This document shows, one piece after another, positions 1-7,947 of a stretch of DNA of 32,183 nucleotides. The notes below the pieces were generated by a model. The model made no database searches. It was given only the letters and a program-made list of their open reading frames with translations, and was not told the DNA's origin. This DNA is from an uncultured Prevotellaceae bacterium (GTDB lineage Bacteria > Bacteroidota > Bacteroidia > Bacteroidales > Bacteroidaceae). The stretch is taken from contig CAMVJU010000021.1 of the NCBI GenBank assembly GCA_947167935.1, positions 1 through 32,183 of the forward strand. Direction: 5' to 3'. Position 1 is the stretch's first letter; each line of letters opens with the position of its first letter. The position numbers and the translations under genes were made by a program.

Positions 1-520
1 AGCGTCACCATCCCGAACTCCGTGACGAGCATCGGCAGCTGGGCGTTCTATGGCTGCTCCAGCCTGACGAGCGTCACCATCCCGAACTCAGTGACGAGCA
101 TAGGTGGCCAAGCGTTCAATGGTTGCTCCGCCCTGACGAGCGTCACAATACCGAACTCCGTTACGAGCATCGGCAACTCTGCGTTCTCTGGCTGCTCCGG
201 CCTGACGAGCGTCACCATCCCGAACTCCGTGACGAACATTGGAGATTATGCGTTCTCTTATTGCTACAGCCTTACAAGCGTGAATGTACCAGTTGACGAG
301 TATGCTGCATTCTGCAATAATACAATTGTTGCCTTAATAGCATCAAAGATAGGAAAAACCGTTCATTTGGTAGATAAAGTGGGAAATGAGATAAAGGAAT
401 ATGTAATTCCTAATGATGTAACGAGCATCGGCAACTCTGCGTTCTATAACTGCTCCGGCCTGACGAGCGTCACCATTCCGAACTCCGTGACGAGCATTGG
501 CGAATATGCGTTCTATCAAT
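1..520 (+). repeat. Near-identical 69-nt tandem repeats encoding LRR_5 units
   Basis: The codon run for IPNSVTSIG recurs at 10, 79, 148 and 217, an exact 69-nt (23-codon) period, and again after 412 with almost unchanged DNA. DNA-level identity beyond what protein selection needs suggests recent duplication or gene conversion. It also makes the left edge a likely assembly break point. Confidence 0.85.
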
Positions 521-3000
521 GCTCCGGTTTGAGGAATGTAACGATACATTGTAAGATTATTGGAAGTTGGTTTAGTCAGCTTAAGAATTTGGCGAATGTC
601 ATTATTGGTGATGAAGTGGAGAATATTGGCAGCGCAGCGTTCTATGGCTGCTCCAGTCTTCAATCGGTAGTCGTGGGAAATGGGGTAACGAGTTTACCAT
701 ATAATGTTTTTAATACAGAAAATAGGCTCAAGTCTTTGACTATTGGTTCTGGTGTTCAGTCAATTGATAAATCTGCATTTAAATACAAGCCAATCAAAAC
801 TATCTGGTTGACTAACACACCGCCTAATGGTTACACTTATGCGGCAGGCTCGGTGAACTATGTAGCCAACAACCAGTATTCTGGACTAAGTAACATGAAG
901 GTATATCCTTTCTTGAGCAGCATGTTCGAATCCGATGGAATCAAGTATGTACCTGTCAGTCCTTCAGAGCGCACATGTGATGCTATTGACTGTGTCTATA
1001 ACGATACGGTGACGAGTGTGTGCCTGAGTAGCAAGGTAACCTATAAGGGTGTTGAGATGACATTTCAAGAAATGGGACAATATCTATTCTATAAAAACAG
1101 TTCTTTAGAACATATTGAGTGGGCTTTGGAGGATACTTTACAAAGAGTTATTCCAGATTTTGCTTTCGAAGGATGTTCCAACATACAAGATTTGGAGATT
1201 CCTAACAACATAACAAGTATTGGTGAGAGGGCCTTGTCAGGTTGTGAATCATTGTCTGTTATTCGGATACCAAGTAAAGTGACAGATATCAAGAACGCCG
1301 TGTTCTATCAATGTAGCGCTCTGAATACCGTCATTATTGAAGACCGCGAGACAGTGCTGAACTTAGGCTCAAACTACAAGAGCAGCTACGGCTATAGTAA
1401 TCCCCTGTTCTCCGACTGTCCGCTGGATTCTGTTTACATCGGTGGCAACATCAGTTACAACACGAGCAGCAACTACGGCTACTCCCCCTTCTACCGCAAT
1501 ACCAGCCTGCGCACGGTGGTGATTACCGACAAGGAAACGGAGATTTCGGAGAACGAGTTCTACGGTTGTACCAACCTGCAGGACGTGAAGATTGGCGACG
1601 GCGTGGAGAGTTTCGGCGACTGGGCGTTCTCGGGCTGCAGCAGCCTGAAGAACTTCTCATTTGGCATGAGCGTAGAGACAATAGGCAAGGAGGCGTTCAG
1701 TGACTGCACGGCGATGGAACGCATCTACAGCCGCTCACCGCAGCCACCCGTCTGCGGCAGCCAAGCCCTCGACGACATCAACAAATGGAACTGCGTGCTG
1801 ACGGTGCCTGCAGGCAATAAAGCCGCCTATCAGGCTGCCGACCAGTGGAAGGAGTTCTTCTTCGTTGAAGAGGGTGAGGCTGTGAACAAGTACATCAATA
1901 TTACTATTGAGAAGAGCGAAGGTGGTAAGGTACTTGTAAATGGCTTAGAGACACCAGAGCAGATCAAGAAAGGAAACGACGTAGAGCTGCAATTCATTCC
2001 TGACGAGGGATACAGCCTCAAGCAGGTCTTGGTTAACAGTGACGATGTGACGGCAAAGGTCGCAGAGGGTAAATACACCGTGACGAATGCCAACGTCGAC
2101 CTGACTGTCAAGGCCACTTTCAGCGTGAACCAATATACGCTGACCTATCTCGTTGACGGTGAGGAGTACAAGACCCTGCAGGTGGACTATAAAGCGACAA
2201 TCACGCCTGAGCCTGCCCCAGAGAAGGAGGGCTATACATTCAGCGGATGGAGCGAGATTCCTGAGACGATGCCTGCTCACGACGTGACGGTGAACGGAAC
2301 GTTCAGCGTCAACAGCTACACGCTGACCTATCTCATAGATGATGAAGTGTATAAGACGATGGAAGTTGTCTATGGCTCATCCATTACACCCGAAGCAGCA
2401 CCGACAAAGGAAGGCTACACCTTTAGTGGTTGGAGTGAGATTCCTAAAACGATGCCTGCACACGACGTAATTGTAACGGGTACATTCTCCATTAACAAAT
2501 ATCTGTTGACCTATATTGTGGACGGCAAGGAATACAAAACCTATGAGGTAGAATACGAGGCATCTATTATTCCTGAAGAAGAGCCTGCGAAGGAAGGCTA
2601 TACCTTTAGCGGCTGGAGCGAGATACCTGAAACGATGCCAGCTCACGATGTGACGGTGAACGGAACGTTCAGCATCAACAGCTATACGCTGACCTATATG
2701 ATTGACGAGGAGGTGTACAAGCAGGTGGTGTATGAATATGGAGCAGCGATTACGCCCGAGCCACAGCCGGAGGGTGACTACGTCAGCTTCGAATGGGTGG
2801 GCGTACCAGAGACGATGCCGGCACACGATGTGACGGTGACGGCTGTCTATGAGACGGGCATCGCTGAAATCATGATGATGGCGCAGCAAGGGCAGCTGCG
2901 CATCTACAGCCCCAACGGCAAACTGCTCAGCATGCTGCAGAAGGGCCTCAACATCGTGGTGTTGCAGGATGGAACCACCAAGAAAGTCGTGGTAAAATAA
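1..3000 (+). CDS. BspA-like leucine-rich-repeat surface protein, 5'-truncated at window edge
   Basis: The frame is open from base 1, so the GTG at 22 is internal and the true start lies outside the window. About 999 residues are visible. Roughly the first 600 are LRR_5 (BspA/Treponema-type) repeats with the pattern SVTIPNSVTSIGxxAFxGCS. Four InlB B-type (Listeria-Bacteroides) repeats of 61 residues follow, each with a KEGYTFSGWSEIPETMPAHD-like core; the last is shorter. The end (about 47 residues, RIYSPNGKLL ... KKVVVK) resembles a type IX secretion sorting tail. Proteins of this class are secreted or surface-attached and are thought to mediate adhesion; the ligand here is unknown. It reads toward the repeat-rich region 3001-3696. 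Family assignment is firm, function is inference. Confidence 0.9.
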   Translation, partial: SVTIPNSVTSIGSWAFYGCSSLTSVTIPNSVTSIGGQAFNGCSALTSVTIPNSVTSIGNSAFSGCSGLTSVTIPNSVTNIGDYAFSYCYSLTSVNVPVDEYAAFCNNTIVALIASKIGKTVHLVDKVGNEIKEYVIPNDVTSIGNSAFYNCSGLTSVTIPNSVTSIGEYAFYQCSGLRNVTIHCKIIGSWFSQLKNLANVIIGDEVENIGSAAFYGCSSLQSVVVGNGVTSLPYNVFNTENRLKSLTIGSGVQSIDKSAFKYKPIKTIWLTNTPPNGYTYAAGSVNYVANNQYSGLSNMKVYPFLSSMFESDGIKYVPVSPSERTCDAIDCVYNDTVTSVCLSSKVTYKGVEMTFQEMGQYLFYKNSSLEHIEWALEDTLQRVIPDFAFEGCSNIQDLEIPNNITSIGERALSGCESLSVIRIPSKVTDIKNAVFYQCSALNTVIIEDRETVLNLGSNYKSSYGYSNPLFSDCPLDSVYIGGNISYNTSSNYGYSPFYRNTSLRTVVITDKETEISENEFYGCTNLQDVKIGDGVESFGDWAFSGCSSLKNFSFGMSVETIGKEAFSDCTAMERIYSRSPQPPVCGSQALDDINKWNCVLTVPAGNKAAYQAADQWKEFFFVEEGEAVNKYINITIEKSEGGKVLVNGLETPEQIKKGNDVELQFIPDEGYSLKQVLVNSDDVTAKVAEGKYTVTNANVDLTVKATFSVNQYTLTYLVDGEEYKTLQVDYKATITPEPAPEKEGYTFSGWSEIPETMPAHDVTVNGTFSVNSYTLTYLIDDEVYKTMEVVYGSSITPEAAPTKEGYTFSGWSEIPKTMPAHDVIVTGTFSINKYLLTYIVDGKEYKTYEVEYEASIIPEEEPAKEGYTFSGWSEIPETMPAHDVTVNGTFSINSYTLTYMIDEEVYKQVVYEYGAAITPEPQPEGDYVSFEWVGVPETMPAHDVTVTAVYETGIAEIMMMAQQGQLRIYSPNGKLLSMLQKGLNIVVLQDGTTKKVVVK
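2128..2857 (+). repeat. Four 183-nt InlB B-type repeat units
   Basis: Units start at 2128, 2311, 2494 and 2677, an exact 183-nt spacing. Each begins N-x-Y-x-LTY and ends MPAHDVxVxGTF; the fourth is shortened before HDVTVTAVYE. They form the stalk between the LRR region and the C-terminal tail of the protein. Confidence 0.85.
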
Positions 3001-3010
3001 GTTGAACGTG

Positions 3011-3250
3011 AAAAAAGGTCAAGACCTAACCTCTTCTCTGAAAACACCTGTGTACAAAGGCATTCTGCGAGGTTGGGTCTTGTTTTGAGACCTCACCTAG
3101 ACCTCACCAGGACCTCACCGAGAGCTCACATGATGGGTGGATGTTACCTCTATGTTAGGTCTAGGTTAGGTCTTGAAAACAGACCTAACGTGGTAAAACA
3201 CCTGTGGGAATAGGCGTTTTGGAGGACGAGGTTAGGTCTTGACCTTTTTT
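3011..3250. repeat. 240-bp structure: 23-bp perfect inverted repeat around 11-nt phased motifs
   Basis: The arms 3011-3033 and 3228-3250 are perfect reverse complements; the right arm ends in T6. Inside, (A/G)GACCT(A/C)AC occurs at 3022, 3088, 3099, 3110 and 3181, and its complement GTTAGGTCT at 3154, 3165 and 3231. The units at 3088-3131 and those at 3154-3175 are spaced exactly 11 nt. One perfect hairpin is 3165-3173 with 3181-3189 (7-nt loop TGAAAAC). An imperfect one is 3071-3080 with 3088-3097. AAAACACCTGTG is a direct repeat at 3041 and 3195. Confidence 0.85.
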
Positions 3251-3320
3251 AAGGCATTACTATAATTCTTCATCTTCGCACCACAAACCATAAAAATGAT
3301 GTGTAGATTTTCGCGTTTTA

Positions 3321-3403
3321 GGGTGCACGGGTGTCACAATGCCTGTAAATACTGGTGGTTCACCCTATTTTTGAGGGTGTCACGGGTGTCACAAGGGTGT
3401 AAC
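3321..3403. repeat. GGGTGTCAC direct repeats with a small hairpin
   Basis: GGGTGTCAC occurs at 3329-3337, 3375-3383 and 3384-3392, with variants GGGTGCAC at 3321 and GGGTGTAAC at 3395. CACCCT at 3361-3366 pairs with AGGGTG at 3374-3379 across a 7-nt loop. The function is unknown. Confidence 0.6.
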
Positions 3404-3481
3404 ATCTGCTAACGTATTTCAAGCGGCTGCAAAAAGTCGTAGGGAGCCGCCTGACGATTCTAAGGCATTGACTTAGCATTG

Positions 3482-3579
3482 AATTCTCGAGAGAATTTAA
3501 GGCTAAAGAGGCTCCTCAGGAAAATTTGGAGCCTCCAAAAATTCCTGCGGAGCCTCCGTATGAAATTTTGGAGGCTCCA
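3482..3579. repeat. Cluster of short perfect palindromes (GGAG-N-CTCC type)
   Basis: AATTCTC-GA-GAGAATT spans 3482-3497. TTTGGAG-C-CTCCAAA spans 3525-3539, CGGAG-C-CTCCG spans 3548-3558 and TGGAG-G-CTCCA spans 3569-3579. The first and third GGAG units can also pair with each other through their A/T flanks, giving alternative folds. Confidence 0.75.
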
Positions 3580-3638
3580 GAATTATTTTTGGAGCGTTAA
3601 AAATGTGTTTCCTTCTGCCACCATTTGAATATTATTTG

Positions 3639-3646
3639 TATCTTTG
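3639..3646 (+). promoter_or_regulatory. Bacteroidetes -7 box for the CotH-like gene
   Basis: TATCTTTG matches the TAnnTTTG consensus and is followed by CAG, 50 nt before the ATG at 3697. No good TTTG -33 box is seen at the usual distance. Confidence 0.6.
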
Positions 3647-3696
3647 CAGTCGATAAGGATACTGACAAGAACAATGACTCAAATATTTAATCACTT

Positions 3697-5721
3697 ATGA
3701 CCAAAAAGAAATCATGGGTTTTAACATGCGCAATGTTAGCCTTTATGCCTCGTGTTTCTGCCGCTCCCGATGTATCTGAGCGACTGACAGGCACGCCGAT
3801 GGGATCGCCATCCATCGACTACGCCACCGAAACGATGTCGCAAACGGTGAATAGTCCGTCGGAGGCTTTCGACGACAACCTTTCCACCTTTTATGCCTCT
3901 TACGATGCCGAGTATGCTTGGGTGGGGCTTGACCTGGGCAGCCCGCATATTATCACCCGCGTGAGTGTCGTGCCTGCAGACAACCCTATAGGCTACATGC
4001 AGCTGGGCGTGTTTGAAGGAGCCAACGAGCCCGACTTCTCTGACGCCATACCATTCTTCATCATCAAGGATGCGCCAATTATCAAGCAGCTGAACACCTA
4101 CGACGTGTCCTGTAGCCGCGGCTTCCGCTATGTGCGCTATGTGGGTCCCAACGACAGTCATTGCAACGTAGCCGAACTGGCGTTCTATGGCACCGAGGGT
4201 GAGGGCGATGACAGCCATCTCTACCAGATGACCAGCCAGCCGCTGGTGGTCATCCATACGGTTGACAACGCCGAGGTCACTTCGCGTGAGACATACCTCG
4301 ACGGATGGATTGCCATCATCTCTGATGGCGGTACAACATTCTATACCGACACGCTGAAGATACGCGGACGCGGCAACGGCTCATGGGATGTGAGCAACAA
4401 CATACCCTACGGCGGAGTGATCTGGAGGAAGCTGCCCTACCGACTGAAACTGGCACATAAGACCCATCTGCTGGGTATGCCCGCCAATGCCAAGAACTGG
4501 GTGCTGCTGAACAACCTGAGCGACAAGACGCTGATGCGCAACATGGTGGCCTTCGAAGCCAGCCGACGCATAGGCATGGACTACACGCCCGCCGCAAGGT
4601 TAGTAGATGTGATGTATAACGGCGAGCTGAAAGGCACCTATCAGCTTGCCGACAAGATTGAGGTGGGGAAAGACCGCATCGACATCAAGAGCATCAGCCC
4701 CAAGGACAACGAAGAGCCGAAAGTGACTGGAGGTTACCTGATTGAGATTGATGCCTCGCAAAGCCGCGAAAACCCTGACATCATCTTCACGTCGACACAT
4801 GGCACCCCCGTGACCATACAAGAACCTGACGAGGACGGAATTACTCCCCAGCAGTATGCGTATATCAGCAACGCCTTCAACAGCATGGAAGAAAAGGTCT
4901 ATGGCCCCGACCCTGCCAACCCTGTGGACGGTTATCCTACGGCACTCGATGTGGATGCCTTCCTGAAACATTTCCTCGTAGGTGAGTTCAGCGGCAATAC
5001 CGATACCTACTGGAGTGTCTACATGAGCAAGGACCGCGGAGCCGACGAGAAATTCAAGTGCTGCACCGTGTGGGACTTCGACCTCGCCTTTGAAAACGAC
5101 CTGCGCACCTACCCCATCAACAACCTCGACGACTATTTATGCCTATGTCCCAACAGCTCTGCTGCCGGCGACATGAAAAACTTTGTGGGAAAGATTGTCG
5201 GCACGCAGGAGCAACGCATCTGCGAGCTGTGGAGCGAGGCACGCAACAACAGAGGCTTTACACCCGAGAATATATTGGCATATGTAGACAGCCTGGCACA
5301 GGAACTGGAGTTGTCGCAAACCTATAATTTCCTACGGTGGCCCATCCTCAACGTCTACGTGCAGAAGAATTTCCAGCTTCTGGGCAGCTATGAAGAGGAG
5401 GTGGAGTTCATGAAACAGTACATCGCCAACCGCTTTGTGTGGATGGACGAGAAAACGGGCTACCAAGCTGTTACCGACGGCGTTGCCGATGTGCAATCAG
5501 GCCTCACGGGCCATATCTATGCCGATGGCCAAGGCATCCGTCTTGTCGGTTTCGGACAAGGCTGTACCTATCGGATATACAACGCCAGCGGACAGTTCGT
5601 TGCCCAGGGTCAGACAGCAGCAACGACCGCAGTTGTCCCAGTCGCCAGACGCGGCATGTATATTGTTGTTGTCAGCAACCTACAGGGAAGGATACAGCAA
5701 CGTAAGTTGATCGTCGAATAA
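3697..5721 (+). CDS. Secreted CotH-like protein with F5/8-type domain and T9SS-like tail
   Basis: The 674-residue protein starts with a signal peptide (MTKKKSW ... VSAA). Residues about 45-165 look like a discoidin (F5/8 type C) carbohydrate-binding domain (EAFDDNLSTFYAS, WVGLDLGS, YVRYVG). Residues about 185-590 form a CotH-type domain (KLPYRLKLAHK, NWVLLNNLSDKTLMRN, GTYQLADKIEV, GGYLIEID, VWDFDLAFEND). The end, YRIYNASG ... RGMYIVVVSN ... RKLIVE, fits a type IX secretion sorting tail. CotH was described as a spore-coat protein kinase in Bacillus; in Bacteroidota, secreted CotH proteins are mostly uncharacterised. Two stretches, 4273-4371 and 5692-5724, recur at 27784-27915, where they form a shrunken second copy. 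Confidence 0.85.
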   Translation: MTKKKSWVLTCAMLAFMPRVSAAPDVSERLTGTPMGSPSIDYATETMSQTVNSPSEAFDDNLSTFYASYDAEYAWVGLDLGSPHIITRVSVVPADNPIGYMQLGVFEGANEPDFSDAIPFFIIKDAPIIKQLNTYDVSCSRGFRYVRYVGPNDSHCNVAELAFYGTEGEGDDSHLYQMTSQPLVVIHTVDNAEVTSRETYLDGWIAIISDGGTTFYTDTLKIRGRGNGSWDVSNNIPYGGVIWRKLPYRLKLAHKTHLLGMPANAKNWVLLNNLSDKTLMRNMVAFEASRRIGMDYTPAARLVDVMYNGELKGTYQLADKIEVGKDRIDIKSISPKDNEEPKVTGGYLIEIDASQSRENPDIIFTSTHGTPVTIQEPDEDGITPQQYAYISNAFNSMEEKVYGPDPANPVDGYPTALDVDAFLKHFLVGEFSGNTDTYWSVYMSKDRGADEKFKCCTVWDFDLAFENDLRTYPINNLDDYLCLCPNSSAAGDMKNFVGKIVGTQEQRICELWSEARNNRGFTPENILAYVDSLAQELELSQTYNFLRWPILNVYVQKNFQLLGSYEEEVEFMKQYIANRFVWMDEKTGYQAVTDGVADVQSGLTGHIYADGQGIRLVGFGQGCTYRIYNASGQFVAQGQTAATTAVVPVARRGMYIVVVSNLQGRIQQRKLIVE

Positions 5722-5753
5722 GTTAAAATCTCTATTATTTCAAAGAAAAATTG

Positions 5754-5761
5754 TACTTTTG
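5754..5761 (+). promoter_or_regulatory. Bacteroidetes -7 box for the btuF-like gene
   Basis: TACTTTTG matches TAnnTTTG, 20 nt before the ATG at 5781. The -33 box is weak or absent. The leader is too short for a riboswitch. Confidence 0.6.
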
Positions 5762-5780
5762 CGATCTAAAAGGATCAGTT

Positions 5781-6908
5781 ATGAAGAAAGTTGTTTTGTT
5801 TTGCCTGGTATGCTTGACTGTTTGCATCAACTATTCATGCGGTTTAGGGAGTAAGGCTGCCTGGACAGGCGATGCCGTGGCGGATTCGCTCTCCAATCCG
5901 AAATATGCCACAGGCTTTACTGTGAAGACCTGTGACGGCGTGAGGCTGGTGGACGTGGGCGAGAACGATCACTTTGCTTTGGTTACTGCTGACGATGCGG
6001 CTGTGCCCGATGGCTATACGAAGGTGAAGGTGCCTATCAAGAGCACCATCTGCATGACATCGCTGCAGTTGTCGAACTTCACCATCTTGAATGCACACGA
6101 TGTGGTGAAAGGACTGACAGGCACGAAGAACCTGTTCAACGAGGATATCCTGCAGCGGGTGAATGACAGCCGCATCGTGAAAATCGGCATGGAGGGCAAC
6201 TTTGATACCGAGCTGGTGCTGGCGGCCAATCCTGATGTTATCTTCGTCTCGCCCTCGAAACGGGGTGGCTACGATGCCATCGTGGGAACAGGCATCACGC
6301 TGGTGCCCCATCTGGGCTATGAGGAACTGCATCCTTTAGGACAGGCAGAGTGGATCAAGTTCGTGGCAATGTTCATCGGCAAGGAGAAGGAGGCCGACGC
6401 CATATTCAAAGGTATCGAAAGCCGATACAATGAGTTGAAAGCCAAATGCCAAGAGCTAACAGCCAACAGCCAAAAGCCTACTGTATTGAGCGGTGAGATG
6501 CACTACGGCAACTGGCACGCTGTGGGAGGAAAGAACTATCTGGCGCAGATCTTCCGTGACGCAGGAGCCGAATATGTCATCAACGATGAAGAGACGGGCG
6601 GCGAAGACCTGGAGTTTGAGAAGATGTACGCCCTGGGTGCCAATGCCGACTATTGGCGCATCCTGAACAGCTATCCTGGTGAGTTCTCATACGAAGCGCT
6701 GAAAGCCTCAGAGCCTCGCAACGAACTGTTCAAGGCGTACAAGGAGAAGAAGGTAATCTACTGCAACATGAAGCAGACACCCTATTACGAGATTTCGCCC
6801 GTACAGCCTGACGTGCTGCTGAAGGATTTCGTGGCAATCTTCCATCCTGAACTGGTGGAGCCCGACTATCAGCCGAAATACTATCGTTTGTTGACCACTG
6901 AACAATGA
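5781..6908 (+). CDS. btuF: Corrinoid-type ABC transporter substrate-binding lipoprotein (BtuF-like)
   Basis: I chose the ATG at 5781 (MKKVVLF), because upstream residues overlap the promoter. The protein is 375 residues with a lipoprotein signal peptide ending NYSC (Cys 20). No acidic surface-export run follows the Cys, so it probably faces the periplasm. The fold is the class III binding-protein family (PF01497): ANPDVIFVSP, then WIKFVAMFIGKEKEA in the central helix. It would deliver a corrinoid or chelate to the permease that starts 2 nt after its stop. A short repeat lies at 6454-6480 (TANSQKPT). B12 as substrate is inferred from context; heme or siderophore binding remains possible. Confidence 0.75.
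   Translation: MKKVVLFCLVCLTVCINYSCGLGSKAAWTGDAVADSLSNPKYATGFTVKTCDGVRLVDVGENDHFALVTADDAAVPDGYTKVKVPIKSTICMTSLQLSNFTILNAHDVVKGLTGTKNLFNEDILQRVNDSRIVKIGMEGNFDTELVLAANPDVIFVSPSKRGGYDAIVGTGITLVPHLGYEELHPLGQAEWIKFVAMFIGKEKEADAIFKGIESRYNELKAKCQELTANSQKPTVLSGEMHYGNWHAVGGKNYLAQIFRDAGAEYVINDEETGGEDLEFEKMYALGANADYWRILNSYPGEFSYEALKASEPRNELFKAYKEKKVIYCNMKQTPYYEISPVQPDVLLKDFVAIFHPELVEPDYQPKYYRLLTTEQ
6454..6480. repeat. AGCCAACAGCCA-type micro-repeat in btuF
   Basis: The stretch is built from AGCTAAC / AGCCAAC / AGCCAAA units and encodes TANSQKPT. Its reverse complement closely resembles 12127-12160 inside cbiET, so the same repeat family occurs in two unrelated genes. Confidence 0.55.
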
Positions 6909-6909
6909 T

Positions 6910-7944
6910 ATGAAGCGGACATTGCCAATGATACTGATTCTGGTTGTGGCGATAGTTGCTCTGGCTATTGTCAACCTGCTCATTGGCTCCATCAAGATAC
7001 CAGTGGCAGATATCTGCCGTATTCTCCTCGGAGATTCGTCGGAGTCGGAGATCTGGCAGAACATCATCTGGAAGGCACGTCTGCCCCAAGTCCTGACGGC
7101 CATCGTAGCAGGCGCAGGCCTGGCCGTCAGCGGCTTGCAGATGCAGACGGTCTTCTGCAATCCCTTGGCTGGTCCTTCCGTGCTGGGCATCTCCAACGGC
7201 TCTGCCCTCGGCGTGGCCTTCGTGGTGCTGCTCTCTGGTAAGATAGGCGGCGTGGCTCTGAGCCGTCTCGGCTATCTGGGCGATGCCGCCATGAGCGTGG
7301 CTGCCATCATCGGTGCCTTAGCGGTGATGATGCTGATTGTTTGGATTGCCCAAAAGGTGAAAGGCAATGTTACCTTATTAATAATTGGTGTGATGATAGG
7401 CTACCTGGCCAATGCCATCATCGGCGTGTTGAAGTTTCTCAGTCCAGAAGAAGATGTGAAGGCTTTCGTGGTTTGGGGATTGGGATCCTTCTCGCGGGTG
7501 TCGGGCGACGAGATGATTCTCTTCGTAGTGCTGATGTGCATCCTGCTGCCGCTGGCCTGTCTGCTTGTGAAACCCATGAATTTGCTGTTGCTTGGCGACC
7601 GTTATGCCTCCAATCTTGGATTAAACATCCGACGTGCCCGCACGCTGGTTATTGTTAGCTCTGGCATCCTGGTGGCTATTGTGACGGCCTATTGCGGCCC
7701 CATTATGTTTATAGGTCTGGCTGTTCCTCATCTCACACGAGCCATCTTCCGCACCAGCGACCATCGCATCTTGATGCCAGCTACGGCTCTTTGTGGTGCT
7801 GCCTTGGCGCTTGCCTGTAACTTCATCGCCCGTATGCCTGGCTTCGAAGGAGCCCTGCCCGTCAATAGTGTGACAGCCCTCGTCGGTGCCCCCGTCATCG
7901 CATTTGTCATTTTCCGTCGCCGCAAGAACGAGATTGGGGAGTAA
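6910..7944 (+). CDS. btuC: Cobalamin-type ABC transporter permease (FecCD/BtuC family)
   Basis: The 344-residue protein is highly hydrophobic, with about nine or ten membrane segments. It carries the family motifs CNPLAGPSVLGISNGSALG (residues about 85-103) and GPIMFIGLAVPHLTR (about 260-274). As a dimer it would form the inner-membrane channel for the substrate delivered by the binding lipoprotein encoded 2 nt upstream. No ATPase follows: 3 nt after the stop comes the end of the convergent cbiJD gene. The energising BtuD subunit must be encoded elsewhere or be missing. Confidence 0.85.
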   Translation: MKRTLPMILILVVAIVALAIVNLLIGSIKIPVADICRILLGDSSESEIWQNIIWKARLPQVLTAIVAGAGLAVSGLQMQTVFCNPLAGPSVLGISNGSALGVAFVVLLSGKIGGVALSRLGYLGDAAMSVAAIIGALAVMMLIVWIAQKVKGNVTLLIIGVMIGYLANAIIGVLKFLSPEEDVKAFVVWGLGSFSRVSGDEMILFVVLMCILLPLACLLVKPMNLLLLGDRYASNLGLNIRRARTLVIVSSGILVAIVTAYCGPIMFIGLAVPHLTRAIFRTSDHRILMPATALCGAALALACNFIARMPGFEGALPVNSVTALVGAPVIAFVIFRRRKNEIGE

Positions 7945-7947
7945 AAC

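Larger units (their letters stand above)
3001..3696. other. Gene-free, repeat-rich intergenic region
   Basis: No convincing reading frame is present on either strand. The region holds, in order, a 240-bp inverted-repeat structure (3011-3250), GGGTGTCAC direct repeats (3321-3403), a 6-bp stem (3423-3450), a group of short palindromes (3482-3579) and a Bacteroidetes -7 box (3639-3646) for the downstream gene. None matches an RNA family I recognise. Confidence 0.7.

Noticed and set aside
1..520. Regular repeats that might suggest a CRISPR array
   Set aside because: The 69-nt period is fully coding for LRR_5 units and there are no unique spacers.
2377..2889. 170-codon minus-strand frame in the BspA-like gene
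   Set aside because: It is a shadow of the repetitive InlB-type repeats with no start signal or domain.
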